Origin: Burkholderia diffusa
GTDB lineage: Bacteria; Pseudomonadota; Gammaproteobacteria; Burkholderiales; Burkholderiaceae
Reading direction: 5' to 3'
Length of the DNA stretch: 64,000 nt
Assembly (NCBI RefSeq): GCF_001718315.1
Contig: NZ_CP013362.1
Location: 3,269,369-3,333,368, forward strand
Shown: one piece after another, positions 8,591-18,650 of the stretch
Layout of the letters: each line of letters begins with the position of its first letter
Numbering within the stretch: the first letter of the stretch is position 1
Notes under the pieces: model-generated
The model's database searches: none
What the model was told of the DNA's origin: nothing
What the model saw: only the letters and a program-made list of their open reading frames with translations
Position numbers and translations under genes: made by a program

Positions 8591-8608
8591 GTATTTTCGC
8601 GAAATATT

Positions 8609-9310
8609 TTACGCGGCGCCTTCCGACGGTTTCTTGCCGAGCTCGACGCCGAGCTGCTTGAGCTTGCGATAGAGGTGCGTGCGCTCGAGGCCCGTCTTTT
8701 CCGCGACGCGCGTCATGCTGCCGTTCTCGCGCGCGAGGTGATATTCGAAGTACGCGCGCTCGAATGCGTCACGCGCTTCGCGCAACGGGATGTCGAACGG
8801 AATCGCGGCCGTCTGGCCCGCGAGGCCGAGTGCCGAGGCCATGTCGTCGCCGAGCGTCGGCAGCGCGGCCGCGGATGCGACCGCCGCCGGCCCCGATGCT
8901 TGCCCGATACCGGGTTTCGCCGCCGCGTTGACGGACACCGGTGCCGCGCCGCGCGCGAGACCGTGCTCGACGGACTTCAGCAGCTTCTGCAGCGCGATCG
9001 GCTTCTCGAGGAAATCGAGCGCGCCGATCTTCGTCGCCTCGACGGCCGTGTCGATCGTTGCGTGCCCGGACATCATGATCACGGGCATCGTCAACAGGCC
9101 CTGCGCCGCCCATTCCTTGAGCAGCGTGACGCCGTCGGTATCGGGCATCCAGATATCGAGCAGCACGAGATCGGGCGCCTGATTCAGACGGTATTCCCGC
9201 GCGGCCTGCGCGTTCTCCGCCGCCTCGACGACATGTCCTTCATCGCTGAGGATCTCCGAGAGCAATTCCCGGATGCCCATTTCATCATCTACCACCAGGA
9301 TGGTTGCCAT
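8609..9310 (-). CDS. NtrX-like response regulator lacking the AAA+ domain
   Basis: 233 aa. Receiver domain at about residues 1-120: acidic pocket DDE, phosphoacceptor Asp in VLLDIWMPDTDG, MMSGHATIDTAV and Lys in FLEKPI. It is followed by an Ala/Pro-rich linker and a C-terminal Fis-type helix-turn-helix (TRVAEKTGLERTHLYRKLKQLGVELGK). NtrX proteins normally carry a sigma-54-interacting AAA+ ATPase between these parts; here it is missing, so the protein cannot activate sigma-54 in the classical way. The start follows immediately after the TAA of the NtrY-like kinase gene. The B. cenocepacia pair named EsaR/EsaS may be this locus, but that is recall, not proof. Confidence 0.88.
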   Translation of the reverse strand: MATILVVDDEMGIRELLSEILSDEGHVVEAAENAQAAREYRLNQAPDLVLLDIWMPDTDGVTLLKEWAAQGLLTMPVIMMSGHATIDTAVEATKIGALDFLEKPIALQKLLKSVEHGLARGAAPVSVNAAAKPGIGQASGPAAVASAAALPTLGDDMASALGLAGQTAAIPFDIPLREARDAFERAYFEYHLARENGSMTRVAEKTGLERTHLYRKLKQLGVELGKKPSEGAA

Positions 9311-11725
9311 TTACGCTGCCTTTGTCTGCACACTTGCTTTTGTCTTTGCGGGAGCCGCCCCGCCCTGCGCGCCGGATTCGGCGCCTGGCGTATCGCTCGC
9401 CATCTGCAGGAACAGGATCGACACCTGCGCACCCTCGACGGTCTCGCCGTGCATGCGATTGCGCAGATCGATCCGCGCCCCGTGCTCGTCGACGATTTTC
9501 TTGACCGTGGCCAGCCCAAGCCCCGTGCCCTTCGCTTTCGTCGTCACGTAAGGCTCGAACGCGCGGGTCAGGATGCGTGCCGGAAATCCGGGCCCGTTGT
9601 CGGACACGGTAAGACGTACCGCGACGCGCGTTTTCCCCTCGGCGTCAGGATCGCCATATTCTACTGTCTTGGTTTCGATCAACACACGCGGATGCGCGAC
9701 TTCCGCGACCGAATCCTGCGCGTTCTGCAGCAGGTTGTGAATCACCTGGCGCAATTGCGTCGCGTCGCCGCGAATCACCGGCAGCGACGGCGCGAGTTCG
9801 GCGACGATCGCGCTCTTGCCTTCGCCCACTCCATATAGCCCGAGCACCTCGCTCGCCAGTTCGTTCAACTGCAGATTCGCGAGGACCGCCGGCGGCGTGC
9901 GCGCATATTCGCGGAAGTCGTCGACCATCCGCTTCATCGCGGCCACCTGGTTGACGATCATCGTCGCGCCGCGCTTGAGTACGTCCGCATCGGGCGGTGC
10001 GAGCTTGTCGGACAGCTTCATCTGCAGCCGCTCGGCCGACAGCTGGATCGGTGTCAGCGGGTTCTTGATCTCGTGCGCGAGCCGCCGCGCGACCTCGCCC
10101 CATGCAACCGAACGCTGCGCGGAAATCACGTCGGAGATGTCGTCGAACACGACGACGTAGCCGGACGTCTGTGGATCGTCCGCCTCGCCCTCGACCGTCG
10201 ACACGAGGCGCGTGCCGCGCACGAGCAAGGTCAGCGGATCGGCTTCGCCCGGCACCTCGATCGCAAACTGTTGCTGCCAGTGACCGCGATCGCCGCTGCC
10301 GCCGTCCGAAGCCGCTTCGCGATCGGCGAATGCCTTGCGCACCATCGCACCGAATTCCGCGACGACGCCGATCCGGTCGAGCGCCGTGCCGATCATCGAG
10401 CCGAACGGCTGCCGGAAGATCCGCTCGGCGCCGCGGTTGGCCGTCGTCAGCCGGAACTGACGGTCGAGCACGAACACGCCGGCCGTCAGATTCGCGAGGA
10501 TGCTCTCGAGATACGTCTTCGAATGCTCAAGCGCGATCCGGTTCTTCTCGACCGCCTGCCGCGCCTCGGACAGCTGGCGCGTCATCGCATTGAACGACTG
10601 CGTGAGGAAGCCGAGCTCGTCGCGCGACTTGATCTCGCGCTTCGGCGTGTAGTCGCCTTCCGTGATCTCCTTCGTGCCCTGCGCGAGCAGGAACAGCGGC
10701 CGCGCGAGCTGCTGGCCGAGCGCGAGCGCGAGCATCATCGCGATGAAGGTCGCGAGGAACAGCGCGAGCGTCAGCGTGCCGATGTACATCTTGCGCAGCC
10801 CCGTGCGACCGAGCGACTTCTCCTGATATTCACGATACGCGCGCTGCACCGCGTCGGCGTTGTGCGCAAGCGTGGGCGGCACCGGCTGCGTGAGCTGCAG
10901 AAATCGCTCCGCAGGTTGCAGCAACGACGTCGTCGCATCGGGAATCGGCCGCACGACGCGCAGTCGCAGCGCGCCCTTCGCACCGTGCGCGCGCGGGTCG
11001 CCGTCGACCTCGCCCTCGATCGCCGCATACGCGCCGTGTTCGCGCGCCTGGCTCAGCATCAGCGGCGTCGGCAGGTCGTCCGGAATCAGCGCGGCGAAAT
11101 TGCCCGATGCCTGCGCGACGATGTGCAGGTCGGGCGCCGCGCCGGAGCCGCCACGGCTCGGCTCGACGATCGTCGCGTCCTGCACGCCGAACTGGTCGCG
11201 CAGGCGCAAGAGCGTGAGTGTCGTGCCGTTCGTGTTCGCATCGACGCTCGCGAGCTGGTCCGACATCAGCCGCGCCTTCGTCTGCAGATCGGACAGCGAC
11301 GCGTCGAGCATCCCGCGACCGAGATTCAGGCCGGCCGTCAGCGCGGTCTCGACGTTCACGTCGAACCACGACTCGATACTGCGCGACACGAACTGGTACG
11401 ACACGATGTAGATGATCCCGCCCGGCACCACGCCGACGAGCGCGAAGAACACCGCGAGCTTCGCAAGCAGCCGCGTGCCGAACTTGCCCTTCCTCAGGCG
11501 CACGACGATCATCCCGATCAGCCCGAGCACCACCAGCAGGAACACGAGCGCGACGATGATGTTCATCGCGTACAGCCACGAGTAGTAGCGGTCGAAGAAC
11601 TCGGTGTTCGCGCTCGCGGCCGCGAGCAGCACGAGCAGCAGCAGCGCCGTGAGCGCGACGGTCGAGACGATCACGCGAACGAGGAGGCTCTTCCCGCTGG
11701 CCGCGCGGCGCACTTTATTTAGCAC
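9311..11725 (-). CDS. NtrY-like transmembrane sensor histidine kinase
   Basis: 804 aa. Three N-terminal membrane segments (about residues 18-40, 52-75 and 88-112), a periplasmic loop of ~170 aa, and a fourth segment (LTLALFLATFIAMMLALALG) lead into a HAMP domain. A PAS domain (SILANLTAGVFVLDRQFRLTTANRGAERIF) precedes the kinase core. H-box is RRLAHEIKNPLTPIQLSAERL, N-box NLLQNAQDS, G boxes DNGPGFP and GTGLGLATVKK. Domain order is that of NtrY. The cognate regulator starts at the next base after its stop. It overlaps the upstream DUF4390 gene by 11 bp, so the four genes from rsmB on are co-transcribed. The signal sensed is unknown. Confidence 0.92.
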   Translation of the reverse strand: MLNKVRRAASGKSLLVRVIVSTVALTALLLLVLLAAASANTEFFDRYYSWLYAMNIIVALVFLLVVLGLIGMIVVRLRKGKFGTRLLAKLAVFFALVGVVPGGIIYIVSYQFVSRSIESWFDVNVETALTAGLNLGRGMLDASLSDLQTKARLMSDQLASVDANTNGTTLTLLRLRDQFGVQDATIVEPSRGGSGAAPDLHIVAQASGNFAALIPDDLPTPLMLSQAREHGAYAAIEGEVDGDPRAHGAKGALRLRVVRPIPDATTSLLQPAERFLQLTQPVPPTLAHNADAVQRAYREYQEKSLGRTGLRKMYIGTLTLALFLATFIAMMLALALGQQLARPLFLLAQGTKEITEGDYTPKREIKSRDELGFLTQSFNAMTRQLSEARQAVEKNRIALEHSKTYLESILANLTAGVFVLDRQFRLTTANRGAERIFRQPFGSMIGTALDRIGVVAEFGAMVRKAFADREAASDGGSGDRGHWQQQFAIEVPGEADPLTLLVRGTRLVSTVEGEADDPQTSGYVVVFDDISDVISAQRSVAWGEVARRLAHEIKNPLTPIQLSAERLQMKLSDKLAPPDADVLKRGATMIVNQVAAMKRMVDDFREYARTPPAVLANLQLNELASEVLGLYGVGEGKSAIVAELAPSLPVIRGDATQLRQVIHNLLQNAQDSVAEVAHPRVLIETKTVEYGDPDAEGKTRVAVRLTVSDNGPGFPARILTRAFEPYVTTKAKGTGLGLATVKKIVDEHGARIDLRNRMHGETVEGAQVSILFLQMASDTPGAESGAQGGAAPAKTKASVQTKAA

Positions 11726-12305
11726 GTTCGGTCACCGTGAAAGTGAAGCGCTTCCAGTCCGACCCGAGCGTCCAGTCGCGGTTGTTCACCGCGTCGACCT
11801 GGAACGGCTTCGGCATCAGCGCCGTATCGAGCTGCATGCGCACCGAGGCGGTGTAGGTTTCGCCGGCGCGCACCTGGTTGCGGTCGATCACGTGCCACGA
11901 CGTGATGTGCCGGACGACCGCGAGCGCGTCCTTCAGCGACGGGAAGCCGAGTTGCAGCCCGCCCGTCGACACGCGGTATTCGCGCGTGAGCGGCTGGAAC
12001 GAGAGGCGCATCGTCTGCGACACCGACACCGGCTGCTCGTCGAACCAGTACCAGCGCGCGCGCGCCAGTTCGAAGTCGGTCGTGAAATAAAGCGGGATGC
12101 CCTTGTTGACGGCATCCTCGAGGTTCGGATTCAGCTCGAAATCGAAGCGGGCATCGAGGCTCCAGCCGCTTCCGTCGGCCTGCAGCGATGCGCGCTGCAC
12201 GGCGATCGACTCGGCACGCGCCGACCGAACGACAGTCAGGCACAGCGTCAACGCGACCAGCAGGACGGCCGCGAGCCGTAGTGGAAAAAGGTGTTTGATT
12301 GTCAC
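11715..12305 (-). CDS. DUF4390 exported protein
   Basis: 196 aa with a clear signal peptide (FPLRLAAVLLVALTLCLTVVRSARA, cleavage after about residue 31). The mature part fits DUF4390 (ARFDFELNPNLEDAVNKGIPLYFTTDFELARARWYWFDE). The function is unknown, but the family is nearly always encoded between rsmB and an ntrY-like kinase in betaproteobacteria. That makes it a candidate periplasmic partner of the kinase (inference). It overlaps rsmB by 4 bp upstream and the kinase gene by 11 bp downstream. Confidence 0.88.
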   Translation of the reverse strand: MTIKHLFPLRLAAVLLVALTLCLTVVRSARAESIAVQRASLQADGSGWSLDARFDFELNPNLEDAVNKGIPLYFTTDFELARARWYWFDEQPVSVSQTMRLSFQPLTREYRVSTGGLQLGFPSLKDALAVVRHITSWHVIDRNQVRAGETYTASVRMQLDTALMPKPFQVDAVNNRDWTLGSDWKRFTFTVTERAK

Positions 12306-13690
12306 CGTTTCTGAAACCGCGCGTAGAAAAATCCGTCGTGATCGGTGTTCTGGTCGAGTGCGCCGGCCGCCCCGCCATGCGCGCCGCCCGGCAGCAGTTG
12401 GCCGGGCGCGTCCAATCGTACCGCATCTTCACAGGCCGCTTCAAACCAGCGAGCCTGCAACTCACCTTCCTCGGGAAAGATCGAACAGGTCACGTAGAGC
12501 AGTTCGCCGCCCGGCTTCACGAGCGGCCACAACGCCGTCAGGATGCGGCGCTGCTCGGCGACGAGCGCCGCGATGTCGGCTTCTCGGCGCAGCCAGCGAA
12601 TGTCCGGATGACGACGCACGATGCCGGACGCCGAGCACGGCACGTCCGCCAGGATGCGATCGAACGGACGGCCGTCGTACCACGCGCCCGGCGCACCCGC
12701 GTCGCCGACGCGCACGTCCGCCTGGAGCGATAGGCGCGCGAGGTTCTCGCCGATGCGCGCCGCGCGGGTCGCGTCGCTTTCGAGTGCAACGACTTCGGCG
12801 TCGGCCAGTTCGAGGATATGCCCGGTCTTGCCGCCCGGTGCCGCGCACGCGTCGAGCACGCGCATGCCGTCGCTCGCACCGAGCCATTCGGCCGCGAGCT
12901 GCGCACCGGCATCCTGTACGGACACGACGCCATCGGCGAAGCCCGGAATGCGGTCGACTGGAAGTGCCGATGCGAGCCGCACCGCATGGCGGCCGATCGC
13001 GGTCGCGTCGATTCCGCTCGCGCGCAGCGTGTCGAGATACGCGTCGACGGTCGCGCGGCGCGCGTTCACGCGCAGCGTCAGTGGCCCCTGGTGCTCGCCG
13101 GCTGCAAGAATCGCCTGCCAGGCGTCCGGCCACGCACGCTTCACCGCATCGACCCACCAGGTGCGGTAATTCCAGCGTGCGACGGGATCGTTCTGCATCG
13201 CCGCGACGAGCGAGTGGCGCTCACGCTGGAAACGCCGCAGCACGGCGTTGACCAGCCCCTTCGCGAACGCAAATTCGCGCCGCGCGCCGATCACGGTCAC
13301 TGCCTGATCGACGATCGTGAATGCCGGATATGCAGCCGCCTCCTCCGGATCGAGCAGCAGCGCGAGCGCACCAGCGAGCACCGCATGCACATGCGCGGGC
13401 GGCGCCTTGCTGACGAGCCGGCCGATCAGCCAGTCCGCACTACCGAGACGACGCATCGTCCGGTAAGCGACGTCCTGCGTCGCGCCGCGCGCCAGCGCCT
13501 GCGTGCCAGCCGGCATCTGCGCGAACACCGCGGCAAGCGCGGCCGGCAGCGCGGTGCCGCGCCGCACCGCATCGACGGCCTGCCCGGCCGCGTCGAGCGC
13601 GAAGCCCAGCGAATCAGGCGCGAGATGCAGCGCGGACAGGCGCGCGGCGCGGCCGGAGGAAGACTGAGCGGAGGAGCGGGTTCGTGTCAT
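12302..13690 (-). CDS. rsmB: 16S rRNA (cytosine-967-C5)-methyltransferase RsmB
   Basis: 462 aa. SAM-dependent m5C967 methylation of 16S rRNA. The N-terminal ~150 residues form the NusB-like RNA-binding domain (ALALLLDPEEAAAYPAFTIVDQAV). The catalytic domain has SAM motif I (VLDACAAPGGKTGHILEL), the release/catalytic Cys in ADVPCSASGIVRRHPDIRWLR and the second Cys in LYVTCSIFPEEGELQ. Slightly longer than the E. coli enzyme. Head of the rsmB-DUF4390-kinase-regulator operon. In many relatives fmt directly precedes it; here htpX and a LysE gene lie between. Confidence 0.95.
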   Translation of the reverse strand: MTRTRSSAQSSSGRAARLSALHLAPDSLGFALDAAGQAVDAVRRGTALPAALAAVFAQMPAGTQALARGATQDVAYRTMRRLGSADWLIGRLVSKAPPAHVHAVLAGALALLLDPEEAAAYPAFTIVDQAVTVIGARREFAFAKGLVNAVLRRFQRERHSLVAAMQNDPVARWNYRTWWVDAVKRAWPDAWQAILAAGEHQGPLTLRVNARRATVDAYLDTLRASGIDATAIGRHAVRLASALPVDRIPGFADGVVSVQDAGAQLAAEWLGASDGMRVLDACAAPGGKTGHILELADAEVVALESDATRAARIGENLARLSLQADVRVGDAGAPGAWYDGRPFDRILADVPCSASGIVRRHPDIRWLRREADIAALVAEQRRILTALWPLVKPGGELLYVTCSIFPEEGELQARWFEAACEDAVRLDAPGQLLPGGAHGGAAGALDQNTDHDGFFYARFQKR

Positions 13691-13815
13691 CGGAGCAAAT
13701 TCGGCAAACGGCGCCGCGAGCGGCGGGAACCCTGCAGCCGCGTGGCCGCCGCGATTCCAAACCGCGCATTGTAGCGTGAGGTCATGCGACCCCTTTACGG
13801 GGCGCGCAAATGAAA

Positions 13816-13843
13816 CACCCCGCAGCGCGGGGCATGCGGGGTG
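13816..13843 (-). terminator. Terminator after htpX
   Basis: GC-rich stem CACCCCGC...GCGGGGTG (13816-13823 with 13836-13843) followed on the minus strand by TTTCATTT. It ends the htpX transcript and separates it from rsmB. Confidence 0.7.
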
Positions 13844-13867
13844 ATGTGTCGAGTGCGACGCGACTTC

Positions 13868-14725
13868 TTAGTCGAAGCGGCCGGTGCGCGCCATCTCCAT
13901 CAGGCGCGCGATGCGCTCCTCGGTCGCCGGGTGCGTGGAGAACAGATTCTGCAGACCGCCGCCGTGAAGCGGGTTCATGATCATCATCTGCGCGGTGGCC
14001 GGATGCGCTTCGGCCGCCTGGAACGGGATGCCGGCCGCATAGCGATGGATCTTGTCGAGCGCGGTGGCAAGCGACTGCGGATCGCCGGAGATCTGCGCGC
14101 CGCCGCGGTCGGCCTCGAACTCACGCGCCCGCGAGATCGCCATCTGGATCAGCGCGCCGGCGATCGGTGCGAGCAGCGCGACCGCAATCCCCGCGATCGG
14201 GTTGGCCGGACGGCCGTTTTCGTCGCGGCCGCCGAAGAACATCGCGAAGTTGGCCAACGCCGAAATCGCGCCCGCCATCGTCGCGGTGATCGTCGAGATC
14301 AGGATGTCGCGATGCTTGACGTGCGCGAGCTCATGCGCCATCACGCCGCGCATCTCGCGCTCGGACAGCACACGCAGGATGCCCGTCGTCGCGGCGACTG
14401 CCGCATGCTCGGGATTGCGACCCGTGGCGAACGCGTTCGGCGCGTCCTCATTGATCAGGTAGACGCGCGGCATCGGCAGGTTCGCGCGCGTAGCGAGTTC
14501 GCGCACCATCCGGTAGAACTGCGGCGCCGTGTTCTCGTCGACTTCCTGCGCGTTGTACATGCGCAGCACCATCTTGTCGGAGAACCAGTACGAGAAGAAA
14601 TTCATGCCGAGCGCGAACAGCAGCGCGATTGTCATGCCGCGCGAGCCGCCGATCATGCCGCCGATCACGATGAACAGGGCCGTGATCGCGGCCATCAGCA
14701 TCGCCGTTTTGACCCAATTGAACAT
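13868..14725 (-). CDS. htpX: Membrane zinc protease HtpX
   Basis: 285 aa. Inner-membrane M48-family metalloprotease involved in quality control of membrane proteins. Two N-terminal membrane segments, then the Zn site HELAH (His131, Glu132, His135) in [14 protein letters not shown], and the third ligand Glu in [10 protein letters not shown]. Two further hydrophobic segments lie after the HEXXH. An alternative GTG at 14731 overlaps the Shine-Dalgarno AAGGAG; the ATG at 14725 has the proper 5-nt spacing, so it is preferred. Confidence 0.95.
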   Translation of the reverse strand: MFNWVKTAMLMAAITALFIVIGGMIGGSRGMTIALLFALGMNFFSYWFSDKMVLRMYNAQEVDENTAPQFYRMVRELATRANLPMPRVYLINEDAPNAFATGRNPEHAAVAATTGILRVLSEREMRGVMAHELAHVKHRDILISTITATMAGAISALANFAMFFGGRDENGRPANPIAGIAVALLAPIAGALIQMAISRAREFEADRGGAQISGDPQSLATALDKIHRYAAGIPFQAAEAHPATAQMMIMNPLHGGGLQNLFSTHPATEERIARLMEMARTGRFD

Positions 14726-14825
14726 ACCCACTCCTTATCCGTCAGGGGACCCGCCGCACATCACGGTGCACGACGCAAAATTGTAAGCGATTTGTTAGAT
14801 AAGGTCTTGCCGGAAAAATTCAATT

Positions 14826-15467
14826 TCAGCGTTGCGTCGCCGCGAGCCGCAGCCCGAGGCCGACGAAAGCGCTGCCCACCGTGCGGTCAAGCCACTTCCT
14901 GACGCCCGGCTTGCCGGAAAAGCGCTGCGTGACGCTGCCCGCGACCCACGCGACGATGAACGTCCAGACCGTGCTCATCACGACGAACACCGAACCAAGA
15001 GCCAGGAACGCCAGCGCCTTGTGCGGGCTGTCGGCCGACACGAACTGCGGGAAGAACGACACGAAGAACAGCACGACCTTCGGGTTCAGCACGTTGGTCC
15101 AGAAGCCCTGCATGAACAACTGGCGCAACGGCTTCGCGGCCGTGACCCGCGCCGCCTCGGCGCCTGCCGGCGCGGCGGCCTGCTTCGCGAGAATCATGCG
15201 CACGCCGAGGTAGGTCAGGTAAGCGGCGCCGACCAGCTTGATCACCGTAAACGCGGCGGCCGACGCAGCGAGCAGCGCGGTCAGGCCGAACGCGCACGCA
15301 AGCGTGTGCACGCAGCCGCCGGCGGAGATACCAAGCGCGGACATCAGCCCCGCGCCACGGCCCTGCGCGACGCTGCGACCGACGATATATGCCGTATCGG
15401 GGCCGGGCGTGACATTCAGCAGGAAAACCGCGAGCACGAAGAAGCCTAAATGGGTGATGCCAAGCAT
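14826..15467 (-). CDS. LysE/RhtB-family amino-acid exporter
   Basis: 213 aa, six predicted membrane helices. The family signature is at the N-terminus: FFVLAVFLLNVTPGPDTAYIVGRSVAQGRGAGLMSALGI (NxxPGP motif). Other blocks are KLVGAAYLTYLGVRMI and MQGFWTNVLNPKVVLFFVSFFPQFV. These carriers export amino acids or homoserine lactone-like compounds; the substrate cannot be told from sequence. It stands between fmt and htpX, all leftward. Confidence 0.9.
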   Translation of the reverse strand: MLGITHLGFFVLAVFLLNVTPGPDTAYIVGRSVAQGRGAGLMSALGISAGGCVHTLACAFGLTALLAASAAAFTVIKLVGAAYLTYLGVRMILAKQAAAPAGAEAARVTAAKPLRQLFMQGFWTNVLNPKVVLFFVSFFPQFVSADSPHKALAFLALGSVFVVMSTVWTFIVAWVAGSVTQRFSGKPGVRKWLDRTVGSAFVGLGLRLAATQR

Positions 15468-15577
15468 GAGAACCTCGAAACCGGAAAGCGCAGGGAAATT
15501 CTACGCGCGCCTGCCGCGCCGCGCGACTCGGCCATCCGGTCGATTGCGCACGACCGGCATGTCGGGTCGAATGGCGC

Positions 15578-16570
15578 TCAAGACCCGTCGGGCAACGCGA
15601 AGCGCTGGCCTGCGGCGAGGGGCGAGCCGGCCAGGAATTCGCGCGCGGGCAGCCGCTTGCCGCCCGGCTTCTGCAGTTGCGTGACGCGCAGCGCGCCGCT
15701 GCCGCATGCGACGACCACGCCTTCCGGCGCAGCGTCGACGATCGTGCCGGGCGCCGTGTCGACAAGCGCACCGCGCGCCGCCACCGGCTCAGCCGCCCAC
15801 AGCTTGATTGCCGCGCCGTCGAGCATCGCGACACCGCCCGGGAACGGGTCGAACGCACGTACCTGGCGCGCGAGCACGTCGGCCGGCTTGCGCCAGTCGA
15901 GCACCGCCTCTTGCTTGCCGATCTTTTCCGCATAGGTCACACCGTCGGCCGGCTGCGGAGTGGCAGGCAGCGCGCCGTCGCGCTCGAGCCGCGCCAGCGC
16001 GTCGACGATCAGCCGCGCGCCGTCGGCGGCCAGGCGGTCGTGAAGCGTCGCGGTCGTATCGTCGGGTGCAATCGCGACGCGCGCTTCCTCGATCATCGCG
16101 CCGGTGTCGAGGCCGACGTCCATCTGCATCAGCGTGACGCCCGTCTCGGCGTCACCGGCCTCGATCGCGCGATGGATCGGCGCGGCGCCGCGCCAGCGCG
16201 GCAGCAGCGATGCGTGGATGTTGATGCAGCCCGCACGCGGAATGTCGAGCACCTCCTGCGGCAGCAGCAGGCCGTATGCGGCGACCACCATCACGTCGTG
16301 CGGTGTCGTGCGCAGCAGTTCGATCGCGTCGGCCGCCTCCTGCGGGTACTTGCCCGCGCGGCGCAGCGACGTCGGCTGCGCGACGGGCATTCCGTGCTCG
16401 ACGGCATAGCGCTTCACGGCGCTCGCCTGCAGCTTCATCCCGCGCCCGGCGGGGCGGTCGGGCTGGGTCAGCACGAGCGGCACCGGAAAACCGGCCTCGT
16501 GAATCGCGGCGAGTGCGGCCGCGGCGAATTCCGGCGTGCCGGCAAAAATCACGCGCAACGTATGGGTCAT
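15578..16570 (-). CDS. fmt: Methionyl-tRNA formyltransferase
   Basis: 330 aa. Formylates initiator Met-tRNA using 10-formyl-THF. N-terminal transferase domain with [14 protein letters not shown], the conserved [21 protein letters not shown] (Asn and His of the active site plus SLLPRWRG) and [10 protein letters not shown]. The C-terminal tRNA-binding OB-like domain follows ([10 protein letters not shown]). An upstream GTG at 16597 would add nine residues; the ATG at 16570 matches the usual N-terminus ([15 protein letters not shown]). def is 34 bp upstream, the standard def-fmt pair. Confidence 0.96.
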   Translation of the reverse strand: MTHTLRVIFAGTPEFAAAALAAIHEAGFPVPLVLTQPDRPAGRGMKLQASAVKRYAVEHGMPVAQPTSLRRAGKYPQEAADAIELLRTTPHDVMVVAAYGLLLPQEVLDIPRAGCINIHASLLPRWRGAAPIHRAIEAGDAETGVTLMQMDVGLDTGAMIEEARVAIAPDDTTATLHDRLAADGARLIVDALARLERDGALPATPQPADGVTYAEKIGKQEAVLDWRKPADVLARQVRAFDPFPGGVAMLDGAAIKLWAAEPVAARGALVDTAPGTIVDAAPEGVVVACGSGALRVTQLQKPGGKRLPAREFLAGSPLAAGQRFALPDGS

Positions 16571-16604
16571 GACAGCGTTCGGGATCGGGCTGGGCACACG
16601 CGCG

Positions 16605-17108
16605 TCACATCGCGCGTTCGAGTTTCTTCATCTTCGTCTTGATACGGGTCTGCTTCAGCGGCGACAGGTATTCGACGAACACGCGCCCCATCAGGTGATC
16701 CATCTCGTGCTGCACGCATACGGCCAGGAGCCCCTCGCAGTCGAGCTCGAAGGTTTCGCCCTGCTCGTTGAGCGCGCGCACACGCACGTGGTCGGGACGC
16801 TCGACTTCATCGTAGATCCCGGGCACCGACAGGCACCCCTCCTCGTACACCTGTTTCACGTCGCTCGACCAGATGATCTCGGGGTTGATGAACGCGCGCA
16901 GTTCGTTCTTCTCCTCGGAGACGTCGATCACGATCACGCGCTCGTGTACGTCTACCTGCGTCGCCGCGAGGCCGATGCCCGGCGCGGCGTACATGGTTTC
17001 GGCCATGTCGGCGACGAGCTTGCGGATTCGGTCGTCGACCTTGTCGACGGGCTTGGCGACCTTGTGCAGCCGCTTGTCGGGGTAATGAAGAATGTTCAGC
17101 AAAGCCAT
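16605..17108 (-). CDS. def: Peptide deformylase
   Basis: 167 aa metalloenzyme that removes the N-formyl group from nascent proteins. All three motifs are intact: GIGLAATQ (residues 44-51), EEGCLSVPG with metal ligand Cys92, and QHEMDHLMG with His134, catalytic Glu135 and His138. The start at 17108 gives [15 protein letters not shown], the classic N-terminus; the longer open frame upstream is not conserved-looking. Divergent from dprA across about 230 bp. Confidence 0.97.
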   Translation of the reverse strand: MALLNILHYPDKRLHKVAKPVDKVDDRIRKLVADMAETMYAAPGIGLAATQVDVHERVIVIDVSEEKNELRAFINPEIIWSSDVKQVYEEGCLSVPGIYDEVERPDHVRVRALNEQGETFELDCEGLLAVCVQHEMDHLMGRVFVEYLSPLKQTRIKTKMKKLERAM

Positions 17109-17336
17109 GGTGTTCGGTATTCGGTGGAGCGACGCGCCGCATCGGCCATCCGGCCGGCTGGCGCCGCCGCCGGGATGCAATGAAGATGAGGCGGACGCGC
17201 GGTATGTCAACGCCGCGAGTCTGCCTCCTGCAATTGGCCGACGCTCGTGCGCGCGGCCCTGTCGAGTATTTCGGATGATGAAAATTTTATCATGGCGCCA
17301 CGCTGTCCGCTGGCCGCCGCATTCGAGGGGAACCTC

Positions 17337-18614
17337 ATGTCGCCGCAAGCGCTGACGACCTCCACGCTGCGCGCGTGGCTGCAGCTCGCGCATGCGCCGG
17401 GCCTCTCACCCGCCGTGCTGCATGTGCTGCTCGATACATTCGGCTCGCCGGCGGCGCTGCTGCGCGCGCCCGACGAGGCCATCTGCGCGGCGAGCAGCGC
17501 GGCTGCCGCACGTGCAGTGCGCGCAAGCGACCGGGACGACCTCGATGCGCGCACCGATGCCGCACTCGCATGGCTCGATGCACCGGGAAACGCGATCGTC
17601 ACGCTTAACGATCCCGTCTATCCGTCACGCTTGCGCGACCTGCACGATCCGCCGCCGCTGCTATATGTAAAGGGCAGGCTCGATCTGCTGCACGCACGCG
17701 GGCTCGCCGTCGTCGGCAGCCGCCATGCAACGCCGCAGGGGCTCGCAGACGCCACGCGCTTCTCGCATGCGCTGTCCGATGCGGGTCTCGTGATCGTCTC
17801 AGGTCTCGCGCTTGGCATCGACGGCGCCGCACATCGCGGCGGGCTCGACGGTCGCGCCGGCACGGTCGCGGTGATCGCGACGGGTGCCGATCTCGTCTAT
17901 CCGGCTCGGCACCGCCCTCTTGCGCACGAAATTGCCGCACGGGGCGCGATCGTTTCCGAATGGCCGCTCGGTACACCCGCGCGGGCGTCGCATTTCCCGC
18001 AGCGCAACCGGCTGATCGCCGCGCTCGCGCTCGGCGCGCTCGTCGTCGAAGCCGCGCCGCGCTCCGGCTCGCTGATCACCGCGCGACTCGCGAATGAGCT
18101 GGGCCGCGACGTATTCGCGATGCCGGGCTCAATCCACGCACCGCTCGCGCAGGGCTGCCATGCGCTGATCCGCGACGGCGCGAAGCTCACCGCGACGCCG
18201 CTCGACGTGCTCGAGGAATACGGGTTGGGCGAATCGGCGGCTCACACGGCCCGCGCCGTGACGAATTCGGGTTCGCGCCCCGATAACGACGCAACAACCA
18301 ACACGTCAGAGCGGCGCACGGGCGAGCACGCCCGTGAAACGGATTCCGCGGTTCCGGCCGCCGCATCGGCCCAGATCAACGGCACGCCACCAGACAACCC
18401 GGCCGAGCGATCCGTGCTCGCGGCGCTCGGATACGGCCCCGTGACATACGAATGGCTTGCCCAGCACACCGCCTTGTCCGACGACGCGCTGCACCGCGCG
18501 CTGCTCGGGCTCGAACTGGCCGGCCGCGTTGCGAGCATGCCCGGCGGCCGCTTTGCGCGGCTTGACGCAACGCCCACCCCGCCCGCGTCCGGCGTGCTAC
18601 AGTCCCCGGCATAG
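17337..18614 (+). CDS. dprA: DNA processing protein DprA (Smf)
   Basis: 425 aa. Binds incoming single-stranded DNA and loads RecA during natural transformation. After an N-terminal helical region, the Rossmann-like DprA core is clear: [66 protein letters not shown] and [17 protein letters not shown]-terminal winged-helix (about residues 345-405) follows a Ser/Thr/Asp-rich linker. The start at 17337 follows GAGGGG with good spacing; two upstream ATGs in frame (17247 region, 17292) are less well supported. Confidence 0.94.
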   Translation: MSPQALTTSTLRAWLQLAHAPGLSPAVLHVLLDTFGSPAALLRAPDEAICAASSAAAARAVRASDRDDLDARTDAALAWLDAPGNAIVTLNDPVYPSRLRDLHDPPPLLYVKGRLDLLHARGLAVVGSRHATPQGLADATRFSHALSDAGLVIVSGLALGIDGAAHRGGLDGRAGTVAVIATGADLVYPARHRPLAHEIAARGAIVSEWPLGTPARASHFPQRNRLIAALALGALVVEAAPRSGSLITARLANELGRDVFAMPGSIHAPLAQGCHALIRDGAKLTATPLDVLEEYGLGESAAHTARAVTNSGSRPDNDATTNTSERRTGEHARETDSAVPAAASAQINGTPPDNPAERSVLAALGYGPVTYEWLAQHTALSDDALHRALLGLELAGRVASMPGGRFARLDATPTPPASGVLQSPA

Positions 18615-18650
18615 GAGCGGCCGTGCCGCCGACGCTACTCAAGGAATTCC

